From the NCBI RefSeq assembly GCF_028745735.1, contig NZ_JAQZSM010000017.1, forward strand, positions 26,660 through 90,659: 64,000 nucleotides of DNA. The letters run 5' to 3'. Numbering within the stretch: position 1 is the first letter of the stretch; each line of letters starts with the position of its first letter. The stretch comes from Roseinatronobacter alkalisoli. Lineage in GTDB: Bacteria; Pseudomonadota; Alphaproteobacteria; Rhodobacterales; Rhodobacteraceae. Of this stretch, positions 48,088 through 57,087 are shown piece by piece. The translations under genes were made by a program, and so were the position numbers. Below the pieces are notes generated by a model. It made no database searches. It saw only the letters and a program-made list of their open reading frames with translations, and was not told the origin of the DNA.

Positions 48088-49377
48088 ATGCGTATAAGTG
48101 GTGAGGGCCGGAATTTTCTGCTGTTGCAGGGACCACATGGGCCATTTTTCAACAGGCTGGGCCATATGCTGCGCCAGACGGGCGCACATGTCTGGCGTGT
48201 GGGCTTCAACAAGGGCGACGCCGTGTTCTGGCGCGACAAGGCGCATTACATTCCCTTCACGGACCCGCCGGAACACTGGCCCGACAGGTTTCAGACACTT
48301 CTGAAGGATCATCAGATCACCGATATCGTACTATATGGTGATATCCGCCCGCTTCATGCCCAGGCCGTCGAAATAGCGCGCGCTGCAGGCGTGACTGTCC
48401 ATGTCTTTGAAGAAGGGTATCTGCGCCCCTATTGGGTGACTTATGAACGCGACGGGTCGAACGGCCATTCCGCACTGATGAACCTGACGATCCGCGACAT
48501 GCGCCGCGCCCTGCGCAAAAGTGAACTGGAATTGCCGGACCCGCCTGCGCATTGGGGCGATATGCGCCATCATATATTCTACGGTGCGGTCTATCATTTC
48601 TGTGTGCTGGCGCTGAACCGGCGCTACCGCCATTTCCGGTCGCATCGCGCGCTTGGGGTCGCGCGGGAATTCGCCTTATATCTGAAACGGCTCTGGGCCA
48701 TGCCGCTGACATCCTTGCAGCGCAGGATCGCATCATGGCGCATCCGCAATGGCGGGTTTCCCTATCATCTGGTGTTGCTGCAACTGGAACATGACAGCAG
48801 TTTTCAGGCGCATAGCCCTTTCAGCACGATGCCGGAATTTCTGGAACTGGTGTTTGAAGGGTTTGCCAAAGGTGCGCCCCGCCACCACCATCTTGTCATC
48901 AAGGCCCACCCGCTGGAAGATGGCCGCGCGCCGCTGCAGGCCAGCATTACCAGACTGGCGGAAGCATATGGGCTGAAGGGGCGTCTGCATTTCGTGCGGG
49001 GCGGAAAGCTGGCATCGTTGCTGAACCATGCCCGTTCAGCAGTCACTGTCAATTCCACCGCCGCGCAGCAGGTTCTGTGGCGCGGCATGCCGCTGAAAAT
49101 ATTCGGGCGCGCCGTCTATGACAAACCCGAATTCGTGTCCGATCAGGACATAGAGGCATTTTTCGCCCATCCCGCACGCCCGGATGCCCGCGCCTATCGC
49201 GACTATCGCCGCTTTCTGCTGGAAACCTCTCAAGTGCCGGGTGGCTACTATTCGTTGCGGGGGCGCAGGCAATTGATGCGACATGTGGTGGATCTGATGC
49301 TGGCCCCGGATGATCCCTATACCGCCCTGATCCGCGGCGACGCGGCACCACGGCAACAGGTGCGCAAGGTGAAATAA
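48088..49377 (+). CDS. kpsS: Capsule polysaccharide modification/biosynthesis protein, KpsS-like
   Basis: 429 aa. FLLLQGPHGPFFNRLGHMLRQ at the start, FNKGDAVFW, HVFEEGYLRPYWVTYERDG and, later, HHLVIKAHPLEDGR and TVNSTAAQQVLWRGMPLKIFG identify the KpsS/capsule synthesis family. KpsS adds Kdo to the phosphatidylglycerol terminus of group-2-type capsules, in the cytoplasm. The start is 48088 or 48070; neither has a strong ribosome site. It heads a capsule cluster with a Wza-like exporter and KpsC. Confidence 0.9.
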   Translation: MRISGEGRNFLLLQGPHGPFFNRLGHMLRQTGAHVWRVGFNKGDAVFWRDKAHYIPFTDPPEHWPDRFQTLLKDHQITDIVLYGDIRPLHAQAVEIARAAGVTVHVFEEGYLRPYWVTYERDGSNGHSALMNLTIRDMRRALRKSELELPDPPAHWGDMRHHIFYGAVYHFCVLALNRRYRHFRSHRALGVAREFALYLKRLWAMPLTSLQRRIASWRIRNGGFPYHLVLLQLEHDSSFQAHSPFSTMPEFLELVFEGFAKGAPRHHHLVIKAHPLEDGRAPLQASITRLAEAYGLKGRLHFVRGGKLASLLNHARSAVTVNSTAAQQVLWRGMPLKIFGRAVYDKPEFVSDQDIEAFFAHPARPDARAYRDYRRFLLETSQVPGGYYSLRGRRQLMRHVVDLMLAPDDPYTALIRGDAAPRQQVRKVK

Positions 49378-49449
49378 CCGCCAAGTCATTAAAGCGCTTG
49401 GCGAATTCCCTTCCAGCCTGTATGGTTGCCAGCAATTACCAGAGGCATG

Positions 49450-49463
49450 TCCTTTTAAAAGGA
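49450..49463. promoter_or_regulatory. Perfect palindrome covering the ribosome site of the Wza-like gene
   Basis: TCCTTTTAAAAGGA is a perfect 14 bp palindrome. Its right half supplies the AAGGA of the ribosome-binding site for the GTG at 49473. As RNA it could form a UCCUU-UUAA-AAGGA hairpin that hides the site, or as DNA an operator. Confidence 0.45.
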
Positions 49464-49472
49464 GCCCGAGCA

Positions 49473-50609
49473 GTGTTTGCTTTGACTTTCAAATTGGGCC
49501 ATTCAGTGGCCCTTCTGGCGGCTTTTGCCGTCGTGTCTTCATGTGATGTGTCCCGCGACGGGCCAACCACAAAAGAAATCTACGAAGGGTCCGTCATGCG
49601 GTCCGGTGATGCGCATATCATCGGGGTGACCCGGCAGGTGGCGCAGGTCGCAAACCGCCCCGCGTCGCTTGGCTTCAGCCATGCCCTGCGGTCCGGCGCG
49701 CTGATGGGCGGCGATACAATCCGCCCCGGCGACACGATCCGCCTGAATGTGTATGAAAACGTTCCCGAAGGGCTGCTTGCCCCCGAAACGGCCAATAATG
49801 CCATCATCGAGGAATTGCAGGTCGATGATGCAGGGTTCATCTTCGTGCCCTATGCCGGGCGCGTGCGCGCGGCAGGGCACAGCCCTGATGCGCTGCGCCG
49901 CATTCTGACCCAGTCGCTGGATGAACAGACGCCGGAACCACAGGTCGTAGTGTCGCGCGAAGCCGGTGATGGTGCCAGCGTGTCGGTATCGGGTGGTGTC
50001 AACGCGCAGGGTGTCTATCCCATCACGCGGGCAACGGGCCGGCTTAGCGCCATGGTCGCGCAGGCAGGTGGTATCAACATTCCGCTGGAAACCGCGCAGG
50101 TGCTTGTCACACGCGGCAACCGGCAGGACAGCGCATGGCTGGAGGATATCTTTTCCAACCCGTCGCTTGATATTGCCCTGCGCGGCGGTGACCGTGTGCT
50201 GGTCAAACAGGACCAGCGCGCATTTTCAGTTCTGGGTGCGACCGGCGCATCCAGCCGTCTGGTCTTTGATACGCAGACGATTTCCGCAATCGACGCGCTG
50301 GCCATGGTCGGCGGGCTGGACCCGCTACGCGCGGACCCCAAAGGCGTGTTCATCTTCCGTGATGAAGTGCCCGAAGTGGCAAAGGCCATTCTGGGGCACC
50401 ATAATATCGTGACTGATCAGCGGTTTGTCTATGTTCTGGACCTGACCGCACCCACCGGCATGTTCGAAGCGCGTGATTTCAAGATCCGCGACGGCGACAC
50501 GATTTTCGTGACCGAAGCCAGTTCCGTTCTGTGGGCAAGGCAGATTTCGGCCCTGACCGGTTCGTTGACGGCCACATCTGTCGCGCGCAGTACGATCACT
50601 GGCGACTGA
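49473..50609 (+). CDS. Capsule/polysaccharide export lipoprotein, Wza/KpsD-type
   Basis: 378 aa. The GTG start at 49473, with AAGGAG 8 nt upstream, gives a lipoprotein signal with lipobox VSSC. The body has a Poly_export domain (IRPGDTIRLNVYENVPEGLL, FVPYAGRVRAAGHSPDALRR) followed by SLBB-like segments (VSVSGGVNAQGVYPI and FSVLGATGASSR). Proteins of this type form the outer-membrane channel for capsular polysaccharide. An earlier ATG at 49398 would bury the signal and is rejected. Confidence 0.88.
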   Translation: MFALTFKLGHSVALLAAFAVVSSCDVSRDGPTTKEIYEGSVMRSGDAHIIGVTRQVAQVANRPASLGFSHALRSGALMGGDTIRPGDTIRLNVYENVPEGLLAPETANNAIIEELQVDDAGFIFVPYAGRVRAAGHSPDALRRILTQSLDEQTPEPQVVVSREAGDGASVSVSGGVNAQGVYPITRATGRLSAMVAQAGGINIPLETAQVLVTRGNRQDSAWLEDIFSNPSLDIALRGGDRVLVKQDQRAFSVLGATGASSRLVFDTQTISAIDALAMVGGLDPLRADPKGVFIFRDEVPEVAKAILGHHNIVTDQRFVYVLDLTAPTGMFEARDFKIRDGDTIFVTEASSVLWARQISALTGSLTATSVARSTITGD

Positions 50610-50613
50610 TCCG

Positions 50614-52617
50614 ATGCGCGCCTTAGGGCCGCACCCTGTCCATGCCTTCAGCGGGGGCTTTCTTGGCCCCCGTTCAACCGCGCGCCGCATCCGCAGAATC
50701 ATGGCACTGGCGGGGCTGCCTGTCCGCGCAGGCTGGCCTGACAGTGCAGGAACGGTTGCGGTCTGGGGCCATGCGCCACGCGCCGCACGCGGCGAAGCGG
50801 TGGCAAAGCGCACTGGCGCAGCCCTGCTGCGCGTTGAGGATGCCTTTCTGCGCTCGCTTTTTCCCGGGCGCATGGGTGAACCGCCGCTTGGCCTGCTGAT
50901 CGACCGCAGCGGCGTGCATTATGACCCGTCACGCCCCAGCGATCTGGAAACCCTGCTTGCAACGCACGCTTTTGATGATCATGCGCTGATCGAACGCGCG
51001 CGTCTGGGCATGGCGCGCATGAAAGCACTGGAACTTTGCAAATACAGCGCCCATGACCCCGACGCCGCCCTGCCACCGCCGGGCTATGTGCTGGTTGTCG
51101 ATCAGGTGCGCGATGATGCCGCCCTGCGCCATGGCGGGTTGTCGGGCCCGGTGCCTGCGCATGTGTTCCGCGAAATGCTGGTGCAGGCGCAACTGGACCA
51201 TCCCGGCGCGCGCATCATTATCAAGACCCACCCTGAAACCGCACGCGGATTGCGCCAGGGCTATTTCGGGCCGCAGGACTGCGCAGCGCCCGGTATCAGC
51301 CTGCTGGACGGGATGCCATCGCCCTGGGCGCTGCTGGACGGGGCGATTGCGGTCTATACCGTGTCATCGCAGCTTGGGTTTGAAGCCATATTCGCGGGGC
51401 ATAAGCCGCATGTCTTTGGCCATCCCTTCTATGCCGGATGGGGGCTGACACAGGACCAGACCCCGCACCCAAGCCGCCGCCGCAAACTGACGCGCGCGCA
51501 GCTTTTTGCGGGGGCAATGCTGCTTTATCCGACATGGTATGACCCCTGCCGCGACCAGCTTTGCGAATTTGAGGATGTCGTCGATCATCTGGAAGCACTG
51601 GCCCGCGCATGGCGCGAGGATCATCGCGGCTATATCGCGCTGAATATGCGGCTGTGGAAACGCCCGCATCTTCAGGCGTTTTTCGGGCGCTGGACAAGGC
51701 TGCGTTTTGCCCGCGACAAGGGCGACAAGGCGCGGCGCGTCATGGTCTGGGGGACGGCACCTGCCCCCGACGGGCCGGTAACACGCATTGAGGATGGCTT
51801 TCTGCGCTCTCGCGGGTTGGGCGCGGACCTGACACCGCCGCTGTCGCTGATTGCCGATGATCTGGGTCTGTATTACGACCCAGGCACACCGTCCCGGCTG
51901 GAACAGCTGATATCGCGCCCCCTGCCCGCAGGTGGTGGTGCGCGCGCGGAACGTCTGATCACGGCCATCCGCAAGGCCGGGCTAAGCAAGTATAACCTGA
52001 CAGGCACCACCCCGGACCTGCCCGTAGGCCACCGCATTCTGGTGCCCGGTCAAGTCGAGGATGATGCCTCGATCCGGTTGGGCGCGGGGGCGGTCAACAC
52101 CAATCTGGCGCTGCTGCGCGCGGTACGCACGCAAAACCCCGACGCGGTGATTCTGTATAAGCCCCACCCGGATGTCGAAGCGGGGCTGCGCCCCGGTGCC
52201 CTGCCGCCCGAAATAGCGCGGCAATTTGCCAATCTGGTGCTGGAACACGCGGACCCCGCATGGCTGCTGGATCATGTGCAGGAAGTGTGGACCATGACAT
52301 CGACACTTGGGCTGGAAGCGCTGTTGCGCGGTGTTCCGGTCACCACGACAGGCGCGCCCTTCTATGCCGGATGGGGGTTGACGCGCGACCTTGGCGATGT
52401 ACCCGACCGCAGGACAGTGCGGCCCACATTGACGGCTTTTGTGCATGCCGCGCTGATTGCCTATCCCCGGTATCTGGACCCGCTGACAGGGTTACCCTGC
52501 ACGCCGGAACTGGCCGTAGAACGGTTGCAGCGCAGTGATCTGCCCCAGGCGCCCGGATTGCGCCTGCTGGCAAAACTGCAAGGGTTGCTGGCCAGTCGCG
52601 CACATCTTTGGCGTTGA
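50614..52617 (+). CDS. kpsC: Capsule polysaccharide beta-Kdo transferase, KpsC-like (two modules)
   Basis: 667 aa with two homologous halves. Each half has an acidic/Arg motif (RVEDAFLRS; RIEDGFLRSRG), a VLVV/ILVPGQVxDDAS-type segment, KTHPE/KPHPDVEAG and the shared PFYAGWGLT motif near its end. KpsC builds the poly-Kdo linker of lipid-anchored capsules using two catalytic modules, together with KpsS. It starts 4 bp after the exporter gene. No kpsM/T/E/F/U/D genes follow; they must be elsewhere. Confidence 0.92.
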   Translation: MRALGPHPVHAFSGGFLGPRSTARRIRRIMALAGLPVRAGWPDSAGTVAVWGHAPRAARGEAVAKRTGAALLRVEDAFLRSLFPGRMGEPPLGLLIDRSGVHYDPSRPSDLETLLATHAFDDHALIERARLGMARMKALELCKYSAHDPDAALPPPGYVLVVDQVRDDAALRHGGLSGPVPAHVFREMLVQAQLDHPGARIIIKTHPETARGLRQGYFGPQDCAAPGISLLDGMPSPWALLDGAIAVYTVSSQLGFEAIFAGHKPHVFGHPFYAGWGLTQDQTPHPSRRRKLTRAQLFAGAMLLYPTWYDPCRDQLCEFEDVVDHLEALARAWREDHRGYIALNMRLWKRPHLQAFFGRWTRLRFARDKGDKARRVMVWGTAPAPDGPVTRIEDGFLRSRGLGADLTPPLSLIADDLGLYYDPGTPSRLEQLISRPLPAGGGARAERLITAIRKAGLSKYNLTGTTPDLPVGHRILVPGQVEDDASIRLGAGAVNTNLALLRAVRTQNPDAVILYKPHPDVEAGLRPGALPPEIARQFANLVLEHADPAWLLDHVQEVWTMTSTLGLEALLRGVPVTTTGAPFYAGWGLTRDLGDVPDRRTVRPTLTAFVHAALIAYPRYLDPLTGLPCTPELAVERLQRSDLPQAPGLRLLAKLQGLLASRAHLWR

Positions 52618-52669
52618 CCCTGTTGCGTGGTGGCGTACACCTGCACGACGATCAAACCCCGAGGGCAGT

Positions 52670-53554
52670 TTGCACCACGCACCCAACCACCCCGCAAAGG
52701 CCGCATTCTGGATGTGCGGGGCCATCGCGTCCTTCATCGCGATGGCGGTTTCAGGGCGCGAAATCCAGACAGTGCTGGATTCATTTGAACTGATGTTCTG
52801 GCGGTCCCTTGTCGGATTCGCGATTGTCTGCACGGTGGTGGTGCTGACAACCCGGTCACTGCGCGCGGCCGCACCCGTTATTCGCCCTACCCGTCCCGGC
52901 CTGCACCTGACGCGCAATATATTCCATTTCGCGGGACAGAATCTGTGGTTTTACGGGCTTATGCTTATTCCACTGTCGCAACTGGTCGCGCTGGAATTCA
53001 CCATGCCGATCTGGGTCGCGCTGCTGGCCCCGCTGGTTCTGGGCGAAATCTTTACCCGCAAACGTCTGCTGGTGGCATTGCTGGGTTTTGCGGGGGTGCT
53101 GGTTGTGGCGCAACCCGGTGTGCAACCGCTGAATTCCGGCCATGTTGCGGCACTTCTGGCGGCCATCGGTTTTGCCATGAACCTGCTGCTGACCAAACGC
53201 ATCATGCGCCATGACGGGGTGTTATGCGTGCTGTTCTGGATGACGCTTCTGCAAACGCTGTTCGGGCTGGGGCTGGCGCAGATCGGCGGGTTCACATGGC
53301 CGCCTGTGACCCTCGCGCCATGGCTGGCAGTGATCGGCGTGACTGGGTTAAGCGCGCATTATTGCCTGACCACGGCACTTGGCCTTGCGCCCGCATCGAC
53401 CGTTGCCCCGATGGAATTTCTGCGCCTTCCCCTGATTGCGCTGGTGGGGGTGTGGCTCTATGCCGAAACGCTTGATCCGCTGGTTTTCGCAGGCGCGGGT
53501 ATCATTATTCTGGCGAACTGGATCAACATCCGCCCTGCGCGCCGCACGATATAA
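52670..53554 (+). CDS. EamA/DMT-superfamily permease
   Basis: 294 aa with about ten hydrophobic helices and two EamA repeats. Examples are FHFAGQNLWFYGLMLIPLSQLVALEFTMPIW (cited in part) and LSAHYCLTTALGLAPASTVAPMEFLRLPLIAL. The transported metabolite is unknown. The start is uncertain: a TTG at 52670 with GAGGG four bases before it puts HHAPNHPAKAAFWM at the N terminus, while an ATG at 52711 would shorten it. It follows kpsC but its link to capsule is not obvious. Confidence 0.85.
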   Translation: MHHAPNHPAKAAFWMCGAIASFIAMAVSGREIQTVLDSFELMFWRSLVGFAIVCTVVVLTTRSLRAAAPVIRPTRPGLHLTRNIFHFAGQNLWFYGLMLIPLSQLVALEFTMPIWVALLAPLVLGEIFTRKRLLVALLGFAGVLVVAQPGVQPLNSGHVAALLAAIGFAMNLLLTKRIMRHDGVLCVLFWMTLLQTLFGLGLAQIGGFTWPPVTLAPWLAVIGVTGLSAHYCLTTALGLAPASTVAPMEFLRLPLIALVGVWLYAETLDPLVFAGAGIIILANWINIRPARRTI

Positions 53555-53737
53555 CGCTGCAAAACCGGTATTGTGCATCCGCACCGGGGCGACATGTGAT
53601 GCATGTATGACGGGCCTGCGATGTTAGCGCAATAATCGGTAAAAAAAATTGTTCAATCCGACCCCGCACTATGGTCTATAGGGGGAACCCGTCATCAATG
53701 ACGTGTGTCTGATAAAAAAACACCATGGGAGGAAATC

Positions 53738-54847
53738 ATGGATCGTCGTTCCTTTTTGAAAACCTCGGCGCTGGGGGGCAGTGCGGCTGCTGCAACGTCG
53801 CTGGCAGCGCCTGCTGTTGCGCAGGGCCGGATTACCTGGCGCATGGTCACCACTTGGCCGCGCAACTTTCCGGGCCTTGGAACCGGCGCGCAACGTGTGG
53901 CCGACCGCATTACCGCTGCATCCGACGGTGCGCTGACCGTCGAAGTATTTGCCGCAGGCGAAATGGTGCCCGCGCTGCAATCGCTGGATGCCGTCATCGA
54001 CGGATCTGCCGAAATGAGCCATGGCGCGGCCTATTACTGGCAGAACAAATCTGTCGGGCTGTCGTTCTTCACTGGTGTTCCCTTCGGCATGACATCGCGC
54101 GAACTGGCAGCATGGATGCGCATTCTGGGCGGTCAGGAACTCTGGGATGACGTGTATGACCAGTTCGGCCTGCAGGGCTTCATGTCGGGCGATACCGGCA
54201 CGCAGGCTGGTGGCTGGTTCCAGAACGAACTTTCAGGCATTGAGGACATTCAGGGCATGCGCTTCCGCACGCCGGGTCTGGGTGGTCAGGTCTGGCAGAA
54301 AATGGGTGCCAGTGTAACGAACCTTGCAGGTGGCGAAATTTTTGCGGCGCTGCAATCGGGCGCGCTGGATGCCGCTGAATTCGTCGGTCCCTATAATGAC
54401 CGCGCGCTTGGCTTCCATCAGGTCCGCAAGCATTACTACACATCGTCCTTCATCGAGCCCGGTCTGGCCACAGAACTGGTGGTGGACAAGGCCAAATATC
54501 AGGCCCTGCCAGAGAATTTGCAGGCCATCATCCGCGATGCATGTCAGGCGGAATATGACGAAGTGCCGTCCGAATTCTATGCCAATGACCCGATTGCGCT
54601 GGCGGATATGGTCGAAAACCACGGCGTGACCGTGCATCGTGACTGGCCCGACAGCATTCTGGAAGCGGGCGCGGCTGCATCGCGTGAATTGCTGGTGGAA
54701 ATCCTCGACAGCGCCGACCCGGTCAGCAAGCGCGTCGCTGAAGGCTTTGTCAAGAACCTGAACCTGCTGCGGACACGGACGGAAAATACCGACCTGACCT
54801 TCGCGCTGGCCCGTCAGAAATATTTCGATATTTCCGATCTGGGTTGA
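53738..54847 (+). CDS. TRAP transporter solute-binding protein, DctP/TakP-like
   Basis: 369 aa periplasmic receptor with a twin-arginine signal (MDRRSFLKTSALGG). Motifs SLDAVIDGSAEMSHGAAYYWQNKS, MRFRTPGLGGQVWQKMG and GGEIFAALQSGALDAAEFVGPYND resemble the TakP family that binds 2-oxoacids; the Arg in MRFRTPG and residues near GAYYW-like AAYYWQ are in expected places. The ligand is therefore probably an alpha-keto acid, but related proteins bind lactate or others. I chose the ATG at 53738, with GGGAGG, over 53705. A terminator follows before the permease genes. Confidence 0.9.
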   Translation: MDRRSFLKTSALGGSAAAATSLAAPAVAQGRITWRMVTTWPRNFPGLGTGAQRVADRITAASDGALTVEVFAAGEMVPALQSLDAVIDGSAEMSHGAAYYWQNKSVGLSFFTGVPFGMTSRELAAWMRILGGQELWDDVYDQFGLQGFMSGDTGTQAGGWFQNELSGIEDIQGMRFRTPGLGGQVWQKMGASVTNLAGGEIFAALQSGALDAAEFVGPYNDRALGFHQVRKHYYTSSFIEPGLATELVVDKAKYQALPENLQAIIRDACQAEYDEVPSEFYANDPIALADMVENHGVTVHRDWPDSILEAGAAASRELLVEILDSADPVSKRVAEGFVKNLNLLRTRTENTDLTFALARQKYFDISDLG

Positions 54848-54881
54848 ACCTGATCTTGCCTGATCCGGCATAAAATGACAG

Positions 54882-54911
54882 ATGGTCCTGGCCCGTGTCA
54901 GGACCATTTTT
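54882..54911 (+). terminator. Intrinsic terminator between dctP-like and dctQ-like genes
   Basis: ATGGTCCTG and CAGGACCAT form a perfect 9-pair stem over eight bases, followed by TTTTT. It would favour binding-protein mRNA over the permease mRNA. Confidence 0.85.
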
Positions 54912-54948
54912 CCACCCCACACCACCCTACACCCATTCGGAGGATGAC

Positions 54949-55506
54949 GTGACAGCGCTTGCTTATCTGATGCGCCTGATCAACCTGATCAACAGAGTCC
55001 TTGGCAATGTCTTCATGTGGCTGGCCGCTGCAATCGTGATCGTGTGTTTCTGGGTGGTGGTGGAACGCTATGCGTTCAGCACCACGCGCCTGTGGATGCA
55101 GGATCTGTACCCCTGGATGAACGGTGTCATGTTCACAGCGGTCGCGGGATACGCGCTTTATCATAACGATCATGTGCGGGTGGATATTTTCTACAGACCG
55201 GCATCAACATTGCGCAAGGCATGGCTGGATCTGCTGGGCGTGTGCATTTTCCTGCTGCCCTTTGCATGGGTGGTCTGGGCCTATAGCTACACATTTGTCA
55301 TGCGCTCTGTCGGGCTGCTGGAAGCGTCGTCCAATCCCGGCGGGATGCAGGGGTTGTTCGTGCTGAAAAGTTTCATTCTGGTTTTTGCCGTGACCGTCGG
55401 ACTGCAAGGCATCGCAATGGCGATCCGGTCCATCCTGATCATCGCGGGCCGCGAAGACCTGATACCCGCCGATTACCACTATAAATACGAGACGGAGCAA
55501 GTCTGA
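54949..55506 (+). CDS. TRAP transporter small permease, DctQ-like
   Basis: 185 aa with four membrane helices. RVLGNVFMWLAAAIVIVCFWVVVERY and LYPWMNGVMFTAVAGYALYHNDHVRVDIFY (cited in part) are typical of DctQ, including the HVRVD motif. The start is GTG at 54949 with a GGAGG site; an ATG at 54895 would lie within the terminator stem region and is unlikely. It pairs with the DctM-like protein encoded 1 bp later. Confidence 0.9.
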   Translation: MTALAYLMRLINLINRVLGNVFMWLAAAIVIVCFWVVVERYAFSTTRLWMQDLYPWMNGVMFTAVAGYALYHNDHVRVDIFYRPASTLRKAWLDLLGVCIFLLPFAWVVWAYSYTFVMRSVGLLEASSNPGGMQGLFVLKSFILVFAVTVGLQGIAMAIRSILIIAGREDLIPADYHYKYETEQV

Positions 55507-55507
55507 C

Positions 55508-56896
55508 ATGGATCCTGTGCTGATCGGCGAAATCCTTGCCGGACTGATGTTTTTCGGGGTTATCGGCTTTTTGCTGCTGGGCTTTCCGGTCGCATTCACA
55601 CTGGCGGGAACATCCATTCTGTTCGCCTATATGGGGCTTTATTTCGGCGTGTTCGACATGTCGAACCTGCGGGCATTGGCCGGGCGCTATACCGGTTACA
55701 TGATCAACGAAGTTCTGGTCGCGGTGCCCCTGTTCATTTTCATGGGTGTCATGCTGGAACGCAGCAATATTGCGGAACAATTGCTGTCCACAATGGGCCG
55801 GCTGTTTGGCAATATGCGCGGGGGTCTGGGCATTTCGGTCATTCTGGTGGGGGCGCTGCTGGCGGCCTCCACGGGTGTGGTGGGCGCAACTGTGGTCACG
55901 ATGGGGCTGATTTCGTTGCCTGCCATGCTGCGAGCGGGCTATGACCCCAAACTGGCCTGCGGGTCCATCTGCGCATCGGGCACATTGGGACAGATCATCC
56001 CGCCCTCCACCGTGCTGATTTTCATGGGCGACATGATCGCGGGCATGAACAGCCAGGTCCAGATGAGCCTTGGCAATTTCGCCCCTAAAACCGTGTCTGT
56101 GGGCGATCTGTTTGCGGGTGCCATGATACCTGGCCTGCTGCTGGTGGCGCTGTATATCGGCTATATCATCTTCAAGGCCATCACTGACCCGCTATCCTGC
56201 CCTGCCACCCCTGTCCCCCCCGAGGAAAAAGCAGGGCTGTGGAAAGAAATCCTGTTCGCGCTGGTGCCGCCATTATTGCTGATCGGCGCGGTTCTGGGGT
56301 CCATTCTGGGCGGTATTGCCACCCCGACCGAAGCCGCATCAGTTGGGGCAGTGGGTGCAACGCTGCTTGCGGCTGCCCGCTGGCGGTTGTCGCTGAAGGT
56401 GTTTGCCGAAGTGGCGCGGCGCACGGCAATCGTGACTTCGATGATCTTCATCATCCTGTTTGGCGCATCGGTTTTCGCAATCGTGTTCCGGCAGATGGGC
56501 GGCGACAATCTTGTGCGTGAATTCCTGACCACCATGCCGGGTGGCGCGATGGGGGCGATGATCACGGTCATGATCATCATGTTCGTGCTGGGCTTCATTC
56601 TGGACACGTTCGAGATTATCTTCATCGTTCTGCCCATCACTGCGCCGACGCTGCTGCTGCTGGGCATTGATCCGGTCTGGCTGGGCGTCATGATCGGGGT
56701 TAATCTGCAGACATCCTTCCTGACACCACCTTTCGGGTTTTCACTGTTCTATCTGCGGGGCGTTGCGCCCAATTCAGTCACCACCGGCATGATCTATAAA
56801 GGGGCGGTCCCCTTCGTGGTGTTGCAGATCGTGGCGATTGCTTTGTTGTTCATTTTCCCCGGTCTGGTGCTCTGGTTGCCGTCTGTCCTGTTCTAG
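55508..56896 (+). CDS. TRAP transporter large permease, DctM-like
   Basis: 462 aa with about 12 membrane helices and the DctM repeats, e.g. VAVPLFIFMGVMLERSNIAEQLL, SICASGTLGQIIPPSTVLI and LLLLGIDPVWLGVMIGVNLQTSFLTPPFGFSLFYLRG (cited in part). It is the sodium-coupled transport subunit. It starts one base after the dctQ stop. No regulator of the TRAP system is adjacent. Confidence 0.93.
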   Translation: MDPVLIGEILAGLMFFGVIGFLLLGFPVAFTLAGTSILFAYMGLYFGVFDMSNLRALAGRYTGYMINEVLVAVPLFIFMGVMLERSNIAEQLLSTMGRLFGNMRGGLGISVILVGALLAASTGVVGATVVTMGLISLPAMLRAGYDPKLACGSICASGTLGQIIPPSTVLIFMGDMIAGMNSQVQMSLGNFAPKTVSVGDLFAGAMIPGLLLVALYIGYIIFKAITDPLSCPATPVPPEEKAGLWKEILFALVPPLLLIGAVLGSILGGIATPTEAASVGAVGATLLAAARWRLSLKVFAEVARRTAIVTSMIFIILFGASVFAIVFRQMGGDNLVREFLTTMPGGAMGAMITVMIIMFVLGFILDTFEIIFIVLPITAPTLLLLGIDPVWLGVMIGVNLQTSFLTPPFGFSLFYLRGVAPNSVTTGMIYKGAVPFVVLQIVAIALLFIFPGLVLWLPSVLF

Positions 56897-56924
56897 AATG
56901 CGCCCGCATCGGGCACGCACAAAG

Positions 56925-56975
56925 CCCGCGCCACAGGTCGGGCCGGGCTTCGCCCTTTGTTCCGCGCCTTTGACA
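56925..56975 (+). repeat. Degenerate remnant of the dispersed intergenic element
   Basis: GGGCCGGGCTTCGCCCTTTG followed by TTCCGCGCCTTTG matches the right end of copies 3-5 (for example TTGTTCCGCGCCTTTGGG). The core and left arm are missing. It lies in the 191 bp between dctM and waaA. Confidence 0.45.
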
Positions 56976-57087
56976 TGCGCAACAGCGGCTGGGACCATAA
57001 TCACCCCGCAGGGACAGGCAAGAATGCCGCAGCCTGCCATTCCCTGCTTGCGGCCCTTTGCGGGATAGGTCACTTAGGCGGCGCAAC

